A DNA stretch of 64,000 bases from Anisodus tanguticus (taxonomy: Eukaryota > Streptophyta > Magnoliopsida > Solanales > Solanaceae). The position numbers and the translations under genes were made by a program. Of this stretch, positions 1 to 12,167 are shown one piece after another; position 1 is the stretch's first letter, and each line of letters opens with the position of its first letter. The notes beneath the pieces were generated by a model, which made no database searches, was not told where the DNA came from, and saw nothing but the letters and a program-made list of their open reading frames with translations. The DNA lies in the NCBI GenBank assembly GCA_034509755.1, contig CM067551.1:14876501-14940500 (forward strand). The letters run 5' to 3'.

Positions 1-682
1 TCAAATAAACAATTTATATTTAGCACAACCCAATAAATTTTTATATGGAATAGTCAAATTGCTGAAAAGAAGCATTGTCTCTTTTAATGTTGTCTTTTAA
101 CCTTTTTCAATTTTACGTTTGTATTTTTCAAGGTTGTATATACCCATTTTCCATGTACTTCAAGTGCCTTTTTTTATTTTGTACTCTATTTAACATATTA
201 TATACAATGTTATACATAAATATACATTAATATACTACATATACACTATTTATACAGTGGATATACATCACCTAAAATAGAAAAATCTAGTCTTCTCCAC
301 AATTATATACTCCCTTTTATAGTACTGTACAATTGTATATAAATACATTTTATATATACAGTCAAACCTCTCTATAGTGGCAACGTTTGTCCGAGAATTT
401 CATTGCCACTATAGTGAGGTGTTGTTATATATGTATACTGACAGTTCATGTTTGAATCTCATTTAGCCGTTATAAACGAAAGTATGCAAAGAATTATTTT
501 TCCGTACTTTTTATGCTATAAACGATAATAATATACTTGTTAATTATAAAATTTCAATTGATTTTCATATCTCATTAATTAAAAATTAAAAAGACTAATG
601 AATTATTGATAAATCCATGACTAGTTGTACCAATTAAGAATTAAAATCTAAGGAACATATGCATTTAAAATTGATTGAGAAT

Positions 683-1004
683 TTAAATACAATTACAAGT
701 TTGACGTAAGAATTCTACGATTGTAAATTGTTTCATAAATTCTAGTCTCTTGGCAATAATATGACGCTTGAATTGACGAAGAATTTTGTCCAACCTTTCA
801 ACAAAAGGGAATTCAATAGCTTTTCCTTGAAGGTTGTCTAGTAGCAATAGGTTGATGCTCTTCATCAACACTTTCGTTGTCACCTTCTGTATATGTTGTC
901 TCTTGTTCTTCCACTCCAATCACTTGTGCAGTGATCTCTTCATCAGTGTAAGTTTCAAGGATTGGAAGAGTTGCGTCAAACTCCATATAAATTGCAACAT
1001 CCAT
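683..1004 (-). pseudogene. Pogo/tigger-like transposase C-terminal remnant
   Basis: Two overlapping minus-strand frames (813-1004 and 683-919) together resemble the acidic tail and the very C-terminus of plant pogo-like (CENP-B/DDE_1) transposases. The upstream frame is acidic (DEEITAQVIGVEEQE). The downstream frame ends in a basic stretch, KRLEFMKQFTIVEFLRQ, of the kind that closes these proteins. A frameshift lies between them. The DNA-binding and catalytic domains are absent, so this cannot make transposase. The family call comes from recognising the tail and was not tested by a search. Confidence 0.5.
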
Positions 1005-1075
1005 TGCTTGATTGATGTTATGAGATGGGGTTTGGGCTATAAGTGATGATACACCACCAACATCCTCAATAAGTT

Positions 1076-1273
1076 CTAAATTTTCACTATTAATATTGGG
1101 GTTTGCATCTGTATGTAGAATTTTGGTATTTCTCCAACAATGGAGAATGATATTTTTACAATTGTAGGTTGTTTCGTAAATTCCAGTCTCTTAGTTATAA
1201 TATAACACTTGAATAGATTTTTTTCCAAACTTTCAGCAAAAAGGAATTCAATCTTTTCTTTGATGATTGTCAT
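1076..1273 (-). pseudogene. Second copy of the pogo-like transposase C-terminus
   Basis: This frame carries KRLEFTKQPTIV preceded by IEFLFAESLEKNL, parallel to KRLEFMKQFTIV and IEFPFVERLDKIL in the remnant at 683-919. The nucleotide stretches about 719-840 and 1160-1272 align along their length. The 3' end of the transposase gene is therefore present twice in direct orientation within one element. It is non-functional. Confidence 0.5.
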
Positions 1274-1840
1274 AAATATTTTGATAATTTTTTTTATACA
1301 TAATATACTTTTTATAAATATTATTGCACAATATTTGAGTATGGCAGTTATAGAGAGGTAATTTTATAAATACCGCTATAATGAATGACATTGTTGTTAT
1401 AGGTAGAATGTTGTTATAGAGAAGTAAAATATAACATGAAAAATCGATTCCAGAAAAAATCAAGTTGTTATAGTGAAATGTTGTTATAACGACTGACAAT
1501 TATAGAAAGATTTTATTGTAATGAATGAATAATTTATATATTTTGTATAACAATATATAAATCATATATATGCACTGTATAACAATGAATAATCATCAAA
1601 ATTTGGTAGATTTAAAAGAAGAGGAAATCACACAAATACAAGCTTTAGAAAAGTTACAATTACTTTCAAAAACTTGCGTGAATACAATTTATTCTAATTT
1701 TTTTACTTTTTTATTACATGGTATACAATTTCATATCCCTAAAATATCTCTCCTAATTAAATATAAAATAATATCTAATATTCTCTCACCTAAAATAGTA
1801 CCATATCAATTTTTCCAACGTTATCCCATACCAAGAGTCT

Positions 1841-1859
1841 CCCCCCCCCCCCCCCCCCC
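1841..1859. repeat. Poly-C tract, 19 bases
   Basis: An uninterrupted run of 19 cytosines sits in otherwise AT-rich DNA. Its length may be inexact in assembly because long homopolymers are error-prone. Confidence 0.9.
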
Positions 1860-1930
1860 AAATAGTATATCTCCATAAATTCTCTCTTTATAATCCCTCT
1901 TTACTTATCCTCTTTCTTCAACAATTTTTA

Positions 1931-2180
1931 GTATATTATTCACCATATACCATCTCGAAATACTGTATATAAGGAATAATTTTATATATTATGTATTAAT
2001 ATGTTACGCCTTATATAACATATAAGGTATATTATATTCACCACATACCGTATACCATCTTGATATATTGTATATAAAAAATAATTTTATATAATATATA
2101 TTAATATGTTACGTCTTATATAACCTATAAGATATGTTATATTTATCACATATCGTATGCCGTTTTGAAATACTGTTTAT
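1931..2180. repeat. AT-rich tandem repeat, period about 105 bp, 2.4 copies
   Basis: The block carrying CACCATATACCATCTCGAAA, then AATAATTTTATATA and TATGTTACGCCTTATATAAC recurs starting near 1931, 2030 and 2135. The third copy is partial and more diverged (TATCACATATCGTATGCCG). No function is suggested. Confidence 0.7.
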
Positions 2181-3880
2181 AAAGATCCATTTAACCTATA
2201 ATATTTTTAAATAAGTACAAAATTGATATTACATAATTAGAATACATGTAATGTCAATACACATATATTATATAATAAACATTAATATGTTATACAAGGA
2301 TATTCTCAAATTTATCTTTCTCAGATAAAAGAGTATTTGTCTTGGGCACACAGTCGCACAGTGAGAAAGCTACTTCAGAATCCTGACTGAGAAGAATGAA
2401 AACGATCGATATTAGTTGGAAAGTGAGATTCTTTAATACCACTACTTGGTAGGATAGCCCTACAAAATATAGGCACGTTTGTTGTTGCAATCCGATCCGG
2501 TCTTACTATTGATAGTAAACCTTTTCAATCATTTTTTATGCTGCCGAATTTTGCAATAGTTTAAACAGTTTTTTGACTGCTTGTTTGAGTAAGAGAATGA
2601 ATGATAGAAAAGCCGTTTAATTGTTAAAAAGAATATATAAATTCCTCATATATTAATTATTATAGATTTACTATCACTTTTAGAGTAGATCAAATAAAAA
2701 ATAAAAAAGCGAAAGTATTACTACCGAGAGTATATCAAGAAGAAAAATTAATAAATTTAATAATATGGTCAGGGACTAGTTGATTATATTAAATATTTCT
2801 CATATTTAGTGACTTAATTGAAGAAAGAAATATAACCCGTCAAATTTAGTTTCGTCATTTATAGCAAAAATGTCATATTTAAAGGGTCTTTCTTTTACTC
2901 ATTTATAAGGTATATATTGTAGAATATGTAATTTAGTTAATAGTTGTAGATTATTAAATGTTTTACTCATTTGCTAGAATTTATGTAACTTCCCCAAAGA
3001 AGATCAGTTAAAAAAATGCAAGTCATAGCTATTCGGAATCTCCGACAAAGTTCATGTGTTAGGATGTAAAAATTTATGTTCAACCTAACAAGATATCGAG
3101 ACGAATAATTTTTAATATAAACTTCTAAACTTAATTTGGTTGAGATTTACTTAGAGAAAGAATATCGAAGAAGAAAGATGGGTTTCTAGACGCTATTTGA
3201 AGTGACATCCATGCCAATATTTTAATTAATTACAACATTTTTACCAACAACTTAGAAGCATTTTTTCATTTTAATATCAATAAAAAGTGTTAGATTCATG
3301 TTTTTTCACTGATTTGGAGTAACTTGCTGAAGAATATCGAAACGTCATTAAAGGCCTTGAAAGAATTTGAAGAAATCGAGATGAGTCTGTTTGTTTTCAT
3401 TGATATTAGCACAAATTAATGTTCGGGGGTTTAAATATATCGTTGTTTGGAGCTCGTGGTTAGTATTAACACTTTTAGAAGAGAATTGGTGGAGAGAAAA
3501 GGAAGAGAGAGAGATCGTGGTGACAAGGAAGAAAGAGGCGACTAAGAAAGAAAAAAAATTAGAATTTAATTAGGGCTAAAAGTTATTTAAAATATATACA
3601 AAAAAAGAAGAAATTGAGTCAATTTTAGTAAACCATATCGCCGAGTGGGTTCTGGGTCGTCATTATCTCTTTCGTAAATTAGGGTTTATTTATGTCATTA
3701 AATAGGACAACTTATCATATGGTGTCAAATTTTTTAATATTAAATGTGATATATTATAAGCAAAAAGCCCAAAAGAAGGGTCAAAACATCACTTGTTGTG
3801 AGCTCCAGCGCAACACAACATCAGTATAATGGTGCCTTAGCTGATGTTGAAGTTGAGTTGACCATTCTATTTGGGAGTAT

Positions 3881-4172
3881 TGTTAATTTCCTCACTCCGT
3901 GCTTAACTGTGATTGCATGCAAAGGATCTACACAGTTGCACTGTGTACTGGACAACCAGAATGCAGTAAATGCAGAATTCTGAGAAGAAGTAGAAGTAGA
4001 AGAGGAAGATATTTTGTGGAAGCTTTTCTCAAATTTTCTATATCATGTAATGTGTCATACACACTTATTTATATATGTATGAAATAAGTAAGAAATACCC
4101 AAAATAACTAACTTCCAACTAATCTCTAACATATTCCTAATAAATAACAAACTAGTGCAGAGATGTTGTTGT
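3881..4172 (-). repeat. Element A 3' LTR, first part
   Basis: It matches the start of the right LTR at 15707. It is broken at 4172, where solo LTR B inserted. The GTTGT at 4168-4172 is repeated at 10840-10844 as B's target duplication. Confidence 0.95.
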
Positions 4173-4963
4173 TGTAGGTATTTGTTGGGTTCATGTACGT
4201 ATTTGAAATTTTTTGTGTTTCAAATCCAACAAGCGACGAACTGTAGGATGATTATGTAATAATATTAAACACTTCAATACATAACATGTATATAACCGTA
4301 ATACTTTGATAGAATACTTACGGTTTGAAAACTCTGGAGTCTTAGTAATTTCCGAGGGTGCGCAGTCAATTGATCCTCGACAGCAAGTTCCAAGAACTCC
4401 GATGTATACCTCCTTCGAATAGCTAGGAAATTCGGCAAAGGTTCAAGAGAGTTTTTATTCTAGGTCTCTAAGACTTAGAATAATATATGAATAATGTGTC
4501 TAATAATGATTGAGGAGGTGCTCTATATATAGGTGAAATTAGGGCAAAATTAAGATTTTGGATTGGGCTCAAAGCATGGCCCAAAACGAATTTGCAGCAG
4601 GCCATGCTGCCTAATTAGCGTCGCGGCTCTGCCCATTGGGCGCCGTGGCGCCTCGCCCTTTTCACAAAAATATTTCAACACATTTTAATTAAATCCAAAA
4701 TCCAATCTTGATTTAATTAAATAATTTCCATCAAATAGAAATTATCCCATAGTTATTATTAATTTAAATATCTCGATTCCAAATCGAATATTTAATACTT
4801 TCTCATTACACCCTTAGATCGAAGAAACAATTGACATAGTGTTACCCTACATGCCTTCACATATCGACACTAATCATATTAGGCTCTACACGGAACTCCT
4901 AGACGGCGCCGTAAAATGAACTCAATATGTGAAGTATATTTACACGAATCCAGTAAACTGAAC

Positions 4964-5269
4964 TGAAAGAAATAATCCCTTGATTATTTTCATTACTTGA
5001 AAGAGTATATATACAATTTACATAATTCCATAATAGGATAATCCTATTCCTATTCTACTCCTAAAACCTTATTCTATTTGGAGACTAACTATACAAGTAT
5101 GGTAAGTGTACAATACAAATTAAACTATAATATTAATTACACATTTGGACATAGAAAAGGACTGCCCACGGATGGGCAGTAATGATGGGTAGTAATAACC
5201 GAGAACAATTTATGCTAAATATATATAATATACACATGTATATCGTGTGTATATTATGTATATTTAACA
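4964..5269 (-). repeat. Copia C 3' LTR
   Basis: 306 bp, ending GTATATTTAACA. The pol frame stops just inside this LTR (stop at 5264-5266), so the polypurine tract is also coding sequence. Confidence 0.95.
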
Positions 5270-5874
5270 CACCCCTGCAGTCATAGCGGGCGGTCTTCTA
5301 ACGCTGAGACTATCCCTAAAATCTTCAAAAAGGACCGAGGGAAGACCCTTCGTAAAGATGTCGGCAATTTGATACCTGGACGGGACATGACAGATGCGTA
5401 CTTGACCACAAGCAACCTTTTCGCGAACAAAGTGAATGTTCATCTCGTTATGTTTAGTGCGCTGGTGCTGAACCGGATTACCAGAAAGGTAGATGGCACT
5501 AACATTATCGCAATAAACTAAGGTTGCCTTCTGAATAGGGCAATGAAACTCTAACAACAAATTACGTAACCAACATGATTCTTAGACAACATTAGCTACC
5601 CCTCGATACTCGGCCTCGGCACTGGATCGGGATAAAGTCGACTGTCGTTTCTAAGACCATGAGACCAAGTTATTGCCAAGAAACATACAATAGCTAGACG
5701 TAGACCGTCTGGTGTCCGGACAACCACCCCAATCAGCATCTGTATACGAGACAAGTGTGGACGTCGATGAAGGATATAAGTACAAGCCCTAGTCAAGTGT
5801 ACCCTGAATAACCTAATGATGCGTTTGAGCGCATTCATGTGCTCAACCCTGGGATCATGCATAAACAAACACAC
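5264..5874 (-). pseudogene. Copia C RNase H
   Basis: Two frames, 5596-5874 and 5264-5560, cover RNase H after RT. The second contains KATLVYCDNVSAIYLSGNP, HQRTKHNEMNIHFVREKV and IADIFTKGLPSVLF, typical of the copia RNase H C-terminus. Stops between 5560 and 5596 and at 5874 separate it from RT. It terminates 2 codons inside the 3' LTR. Confidence 0.8.
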
Positions 5875-5877
5875 CTG

Positions 5878-7035
5878 CTACACGGCATACGTAATATCTA
5901 GTCTCGTGAATGTAAGATACTGAAGGGCCCCTGCAAGACTGCGATAGCGGGTCGGATCCTCGTATCGTGTGTCGGCCGCAGCACCCAATTTGGGCTTAGT
6001 ATCAACTGGAGTGGAAGTGGACTTACATGATGACATCTCAGCCCTCTCAATGATCTCGACGGCATACCTCCTCTGTGATAAGAATAATCCACTTGCATGA
6101 CGGGTGACATCAATCCCCAAAAAATAACTCAAGGGCCCCAAGTCTTTCATAGCAAACTCTGAACTGAGCATTGTCATGATAGACCGGCGTAAGGCATCGG
6201 AAGAGGCAGTCAAGATAATATCATCCACATATAATAGTATGTAAGCCAAGGACGAACCACGACGATAGATGAACAAGGAATTATCCGACATGCTGTGCGT
6301 GAATCCAATAGTCGAAACATAGTCGGCAAACCTCTTATACCAGGCCCGTGGAGACTGCTTAAGCCCATATAAGGACTTTTTCAACAAACAGACATGATGA
6401 GGATACTTAGGGTCCCTAAACCCCAACGGCTGATGCATGTACACCGTTTCCTTGAGATCACCATGTAAGAAAATATTCTTCACATTCAACTGATGGATGG
6501 GCCATGCTTTTGAAAGAGCCAAGCTGAGTACAGTGCGAATGGTAGCTGTCTTGACCACCGGACTAAACGTCTCCCCACAATCCACACCAACCTGCTGAGT
6601 CTTACCATCACCCACAAGCCGAGCCTTATGCCGTGTAAACGAACCGTCTGAATTGTCCTTATGAGCAAAAATCCACATAGACCTAATAATATTAATACCA
6701 TATGGACGGGGCACCAACTCCCACGTCTTATTATCAATAACAGCATTATATTCGTCGGTCATAGCAATTTTCCAATTCGGGTCATTTAAAGCAGACACAG
6801 GATTACGGGGTAAGAGTGATTTAAAAACATTATAATGTAAATTAAAATGCCTTTTTGGTTTAAAAATACCCCAATGACAACGAGTGACCGGTCCATGACT
6901 CGGGGAATAATTGGGCAGATTTTGGAAATTAGCGGGACACGTGACGGACCAGCCAGCGAACAGTGGGCCCGCTGGCCCAACACTGGAAATTGGTGCCTGA
7001 AATGGACCGGATACCGTTATCGGAACAGGTGGCAT
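5878..7035 (-). pseudogene. Copia C reverse transcriptase, motif A Asp replaced by Asn
   Basis: This 385-aa frame covers the whole copia RT: WKIAMTDEYNAVIDNKTWELV (about 88-108), FSPVVKTATIRTVL, motif A, SLYGLKQSPRAWYKRF, the active site ILLYVDDIIL (YVDD at 269-272) and MKDLGPLSYFLGIDV. Motif A reads HQLNVKNIFLHGDL, whereas copia RTs normally have an Asp at the fourth position. The codon at 6484-6486 is AAT, a G-to-A change on the coding strand. Loss of this metal-binding Asp should abolish polymerase activity although the frame is open. Confidence 0.88.
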
Positions 7036-8054
7036 TCTTTGGTCAAAGGCGGCCCAGTTTCCGTCACTGGTCCATTTATGGGAACAGTGGCTGGAACAAT
7101 GGGGCCAGCGGGCAGTGGGCCCACTGGTGGATTTGAGGTGCGGGACACGTCCGAAAAGTGGTGAATAATATACGGGGATATACCGTCATCCAAAAAATTG
7201 TACGAACTTGGCACAAGACTACTCAATTTGGCAAACGGGAATTGGGATTCATCAAAAATAACATGGCGACTAATGATGATTTTATTTGACGATAAATCAA
7301 AATAATTGTAACCACGATGATTTGACGGATAACCCAAAAACACACAAGGGGTAGAACGTGCCTGAAGTTTGTTAATTGTGGTGGATGGAAACAATGGATA
7401 ACACAAGAACCCAAAGACCCTAAGATGTAAATACGAAAGAGTCTTATAATATAAAATTTAAAGAGGGGACGAATATGTCAAACCTTTGGATGGAAGTATG
7501 TTAAGAATATATGTAGCCATTTGTAGAGCATGATGCCAAAAAGAAGGGGGTACGGAAGCATGAATGAATAAAGTTCGGACAATGTTATTAATGGTACAAA
7601 TTTTGCGTTCGATTTTCCCATTTTGTGAAGACGTATGTGGGCACGAAAAACTAAAATTGATCCCATTATTAGCACAAAACTCCCTAAACACCCCATTATC
7701 ATATTCTTTTCCATTATCACATTGAATATTTTTTATTTCCCGTTCAAATTGGGTTCTAATGAATGCTCTAAATTTTAGGAAGATGGAAAAAACTTGAGAT
7801 TTTTTTTCTATTGGAAAAGTCTATAAAAATTTAGAATAATCATCCAAAAATAGAACATAGTACCGATGACCCAAAGAACTGAGAACAGGAGATGTCCATA
7901 AATCGCTATGAATAATATCAAATGGCATTGAAGTATGAGAATTAGAGTCTACAAATGGTAACCTAACAAGTTTCCCTAAAGAACAAGATTGACAAATCGG
8001 AGTACTACGCGTACCCTTACATGAAATAAATTTATTTTTCTCTAAGGAAGACAA
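7017..8054 (-). pseudogene. Copia C integrase, three broken frames
   Basis: 7821-8054 holds the Cys pair in ICQSCSLGKL and the first Asp in IIHSDLWTSP with VLFLDDYSKF. 7458-7691 holds FCANNGINFSFSCPHTSSQN and GKIERK with the catalytic Glu. 7017-7406 is the C-terminal domain (STPCVFLGYPSNHRGYNYFD). The stretch around the second catalytic Asp (about 7690-7820) is shifted out of frame. Confidence 0.8.
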
Positions 8055-8181
8055 AATAGAAGACCCCGGATGAACTAGACGAGCATGTCATAAGGAAGGA
8101 GAAAGAGTTGCAAAGGTTGATGGCAAAGCTTGACTCGAGAAATCGGAACTGGGCGTGATAGAATAAAGAGCTCCCCTACTA

Positions 8182-8583
8182 TCACACCTCATGAGGGGAT
8201 TCCCCGTCTTGAAATCCTTCAGAAAAAACAAACGGATCAAATTCAATTGAAATGGAATTACCAGTGGTGAATTTACGGACAGACACTAAATTTTTAATCA
8301 ATTTAGGGGCATGAAGGGTATTTTTCAAGACAAGGGGTGGATGGGGGGGAGACAAAGTTTTATTACCATAACCACGAATTGGAATAGTATTACCATTACC
8401 AACTATTATTCCACGAGGGTTGCTCAAATTGGAATAAGACGAGAGAGTACCTAAATCGGATGTCATATGGGTTATGGCGCCTGAGTCTAAGTACCAATTT
8501 GGGTCCGGATGAGTTAATACCAACGTGTGTATTGCGCTCAATATCTGTCGGAGAAGGGATAAAAGTGGGGCCCTCAGCTGCAA
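8182..8583 (-). pseudogene. Copia C protease and pre-integrase domain
   Basis: The 133-aa frame contains NWYLDSGAITHMTSD, the copia aspartic-protease active site, at about residues 27-41. It is followed by VGNGNTIPIRGYG and LHAPKLIKNLVSVRKF, the classical region linking protease to GAG-pre-integrase. The Asp is intact. A stop ends it before the integrase zinc finger. Confidence 0.8.
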
Positions 8584-9604
8584 AGGCCTGCTGTGGCAGA
8601 GGCCCTAGTAGGCCTGGGGCTGGGCGAGACTGCTGCTGCTGAAACTGGGCCTGACTGCATGACTGCTGTTGGAAATTGGGCCTGGACTGGGCAGTGGCCC
8701 AATTACTGTATTCAGGGCCTGATTGTGGATAAGAAACTGCGGGCCACTGCAGTTGGCCCATGGCCGGTCGGCTGGTGGTCCAATGGCCGTGACCCCTCAG
8801 TGTGTCGTCCGCCGCCGCTGCCGCCATTGCCACCACGGCCACCACCTTTATTTTTATTCTTGCTATTTTGACCTTTCTTGACACCACCATTGTTACGATT
8901 TTGGCCTGAATTATCATTAAAAAATGGAGAACCATTGGACGTGGCCATCAAGACAGAGTTAGCGCCAGTAAGCTTCCTTTTTAGCCAAACCAACCTCATC
9001 TAGTGTAAGCATAGACATGGCTTGATAAAATTGCGGTAGAGGGTTACTTGGACGAAGTATTGAAGCAACACCGTTATAGGCATCAGACAGGCTTGCAACC
9101 ATCTGTAGCACGAGACGATCATTGTTAACAGGAGCACCAACGTTGCAAAGTTGGTCCGCCAATTCATTGAGTCATTTGCAATAGGAGGAAATGTTTGAAA
9201 AATCCTCCATAGTGACTTGGGAAAATTCCTGTTAAAGGGTATCAATACGGGAATTCCTGTTATCCTAGAATATATCACGCAATCTATCCCAAGCAGCCAT
9301 AGTCATAGAGTTGGGTTCAATAATCATTTGTAAGAGGTAGACGGAGATAGTGGCATAAATCCACTAGAGAACCGTAGTATCAAGAGTAATCCATAATTTA
9401 GGATTGTCCTCCAAGGTGGGTACATCCTGCGTGCCAGGAGCCGGAGGAATTATGTGGTGGAGGACTTTGATGTGCAAGTGCATGAACTTTGAACAACTCT
9501 GCCCACGTCCCATATTAGACGTTTTCTATGTCAAGAACAATAGGAAGAACGATCTTGATGTTAGAAACTGTTAGGGCAGGATGAAACATGTTCCTATCAG
9601 TCAT
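8396..9604 (-). pseudogene. Copia C gag, multiply interrupted
   Basis: The likely start ATG is at 9602-9604, giving MTDRNMFHPALTVSNIK after the primer binding site. Fragments follow in different frames: 9000-9278, 8959-9162 (ADQLCNVGAPVNNDRLVLQM, a copia gag motif region) and 8712-8999, which ends in a long glycine-rich tail with GGGRGGNGGSGGG. Downstream (8396-8935) the frame is low complexity and rich in Gln, Pro and Ser. Several stops make it non-functional. Confidence 0.75.
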
Positions 9605-9730
9605 AGTGAATAGAACAAGAAATTTGGACAAGAAAATTTGGAAGGGAGGCCTCGTCTTTGAGGAAGAAACCAAGAGGATTTTCTTGTGGGAGAGGAGCAG
9701 AAGTATTTGAGTCCTAGACTTCTGATACCA

Positions 9731-10036
9731 TAAAAGAAATAATCCCTTGATTATTTTCATTACTTGAAAGAGTATATATACAATTTACATATTTCCATAA
9801 TAGGAGAATCCTATTCCTATTCTACTTCTAAAACCTTATTCTATTTGGAGACTAACTATACAAGTATGGTAAATGTACAATACTAATTAGACTACAATAT
9901 TAATTACACATTTGGACATAGAAAAGTACTGCCAACGGATGGGCAGTAATGATGGGAAGTAATAACCGAGAACAATATATGCTAAATATACATAATATAC
10001 ACATGTATATCGTGTGTATATTATGTATATTTAACA
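9731..10036 (-). repeat. Copia C 5' LTR
   Basis: 306 bp, the same length as its partner with no indels. Its terminal TG has become TA on the left. Confidence 0.95.
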
Positions 10037-10844
10037 TGAACCTCTATGTGGGAAGATAAAATCCTTTCATTCTCGATGCACTCGATCAAGCTTGGGATTT
10101 GGGAAGTGTCTATCCAAATGGCTTGATCATTATATCTCATCTATATTGATTGACAACAAGACCATATTCTAGATATGTCTATTGCGTTGGCCAACGACTT
10201 AGTCAACCTAATATCACTGAGAAGCTAAATGTTCTCTCAAATATACAATCGAGGAATGAATCCTAATCTTGGCTCAACTACCACCTTTAATCCACATCAT
10301 AATGTACCCAATACAAGACGTATCTCAACCTATAAGGCATTTGAGATTAGGACATGATCAAAGTATATTACTCTGTAGACAAAGTGTGTATTGATCTCAA
10401 TTCTAAGGACTTCTATCTCCCACACACTGATCATATTTTAGACATGTATAACAAATAGTATATCAGCAGGGTATACCAATACTTCCAAAGTATCTATGTG
10501 TCCATCACGAGTAGCCATTACTCGTAGCAGGTGAGACATACTACATCCTCTAAGGAAGTGATGCAGACCACATGTCGACTTATCACATATCATCGATATC
10601 CCATTCTCGATGATCATTAGTTGAGGCTATTTTAAGAGTTACGTTACAATATTAATAACTCACACTATTAATTACAACGTAACCTCTAGGGATGAATATT
10701 ATAGAATATTACAAACAATCAACTAATAATTCAATAATTGCAAATGCTAAAATATTAATCTCCATTAATAATAATACGAATGTGTATAAAGTACATTTGT
10801 CCTAATACAAATTGTCTCTAGAACATACATATACTTTCAGTTGT

Positions 10845-10917
10845 GTGTTGCTACGCAGGGATGTTGCTGTGTTTCTATGCACCCTTCTCTGCATCCATAA
10901 TGATCTGCATCTCAACA
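10845..10917 (-). repeat. Element A 3' LTR, second part
   Basis: It continues the LTR interrupted at 4172 and ends CATCTCAACA, as the right LTR does. The pyrimidine run beginning CCCTCTGC immediately after it is the complement of A's polypurine tract. Confidence 0.95.
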
Positions 10918-11064
10918 CCCTCTGCAAGCTAGGTATTTTTCAGTACCTAGCTTGGACAACAAGTGACCATGAACACCCTATGTTAAACTCTTGGTCAGTA
11001 AGTCTGCAGGTTGATCTGCAATGGCTATGTATAAGGTAGATACCAGACCCTGCTGGACCTTTTC

Positions 11065-11945
11065 TCAAATGAAATGACAATTAATATCAATGTGTTTCGT
11101 GCGCTCATGAAACACTAGATTTGCAGCAATCTGAATAGCATATTTGATATCACTATACATTGAAATGGGAAGCTGCAAACATACACTTAGTTCTACAAAT
11201 AAGCCTGAAATCCACACTACTTCTGCCACTACTGAAGCCAGACTTCTATATTCAGCTTCAGCAGAACTTCTGGATATGTTACCTGTTTCTTGGACTTCCA
11301 AGAGATAAGAGAAGAGCCAAAAAATACAAGATAACATGTTATTGATCTCCTAGTATTTGGGCAAGATGCCAAGTCTGCATCATAATATGCTGTCAACATG
11401 TTGGTATCCCCTGCAGGCATAAAAATACTCAAGCCTGATGATTGTTTAACATATTTAACCACCCTTTCAGCTGTCACCTGATGAGATGCCTTTGGTGCCT
11501 GCATTAATTGGCTTAGACTCTGGACTGCAAAGGCAATGTCTGGCCTTGTGTTGATCAGATACAAGAGCCTTCCAATCAGCTTTTGATAATCAGTAGGGTC
11601 TTCTAGTAATGGATCACTGATCACACCCTCAGTTCCTGCAGCAAATGCTTCATTATTCACATGTTGATCATATACAACAGAAGTTAATTTGACATTCAAC
11701 TCCATTGGTGATCTTGCAGGTTTAGCTCCTATGAATCCCATATTAGCAATTAACTCAAGAGCATACTTCTTTTGATGCATCACAATGCCACTCTTAGTCC
11801 TGGCAAACTCAAACCCTAGGAAATATCTTAACTCTCCCAAATCTTTGATCTTGAAATGTTGTTGTAATGTAGCCTTAGTCTCAACTATCAGCCTGCTATC
11901 ATTCCTAGTGATGAGTAAGTCACCAACATAGATTAATACTACCAC
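11065..11945 (-). pseudogene. Copia A RT C-terminal half and RNase H, catalytic Asp lost
   Basis: The frame 11229-11945 starts at the RT active site, which reads LIYVGDLL where copia elements have YVDD. The first Asp has become Gly (codons at 11919-11930). It continues with IKDLGELRYFLGFEF and TRPDIAFAVQSLSQ, then RNase H (YYDADLASCPNTRRS). A frameshift leads to 11065-11337, which holds SSAEAEYRSLA and HERTKHIDINCHFI. With a missing active-site Asp and a frameshift, it cannot encode working RT. Confidence 0.85.
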
Positions 11946-12167
11946 AATCCTTTCTTTGTCCCTTTTGTGAACAAAGAGTAGTCTAAATGACTCTGAGTAA
12001 AACTAGATAATATCAAGGCAGTGGTTAGCTTAATATTCTATTGTCTAGAAGCCTGCTTAAGTCCATACAAATACTTAAGTAGCCTCCATGCCTTTACCTA
12101 CTCATGTGCAAAGCCCTGAGGTAAACATATGTACACCTCTTCATTAAGATCTCCTTGCAAGAATCCA

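Larger units (their letters stand above)
359..1518 (-). mobile_element. Decayed pogo-like (Tc1/mariner superfamily) DNA transposon
   Basis: The left end reads CAGTCAAACCTCTCTATAG. The right end, reverse-complemented, reads CAATAAAATCTTTCTATAA, so the ends are imperfect inverted repeats differing mainly by C-to-T type changes. Both are flanked by TA (357-358 and 1519-1520), the target used by Tc1/mariner elements. The minus strand holds remnants of a transposase C-terminus. Sub-terminal copies of the TATAGTGAGGTGTTGTTATA-type motif recur on both sides. At 1160 bp it is far shorter than an autonomous element. Superfamily assignment is inference from the ends, TA target and protein tail. Confidence 0.7.
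1521..3875. other. AT-rich intergenic DNA, no gene recognised
   Basis: Only short open frames occur and none resembles a known protein. The stretch contains a 19-base C homopolymer, an array of AT-rich repeats of about 105 bp, and otherwise featureless DNA. The segment immediately before 3876 is the left flank of retrotransposon A. Confidence 0.6.
4964..10036 (-). mobile_element. Ty1/copia retrotransposon C (5073 bp)
   Basis: It has two 306-bp LTRs (4964-5269 and 9731-10036) ending TG...CA. The left one starts TGAAAG and the right one TAAAAG through mutation. TGAAC is duplicated at 4959-4963 and 10037-10041. The primer binding site complement (TCTGATACCA) abuts the right LTR and the polypurine tract (GCAGGGGTG on the minus strand) abuts the left. 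I count 13 differences between the LTRs (about 96% identity), so it is younger than A, as the nesting demands. Polyprotein frames run gag to RNase H with several stops. Confidence 0.97.
4173..10839. mobile_element. Solo LTR B (about 1.59 kb), split by copia C
   Basis: It starts TGTAGGTATTTGTTGGG and ends CATATACTTTCA, with GTTGT duplicated at 4168-4172 and 10840-10844. The halves 4173-4963 and 10042-10839 align with the uninterrupted copy at 53041-54498. No internal region or second LTR is present, so it is a solo LTR left by unequal recombination. A GC-rich patch at about 4620-4660 has repeated GGCGCC-like words. The parent family (copia or gypsy) cannot be told without internal sequence, and orientation is unknown. 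Confidence 0.85.

Noticed and set aside
1570..1878. 102-aa open frame ending in a proline run
   Set aside because: The prolines come from the C homopolymer; no protein features, AT-rich flanks.
6847..8871. Plus-strand open frames rich in Gly, Trp and Cys within copia C
   Set aside because: Antisense shadows of the gag and RT coding strand.
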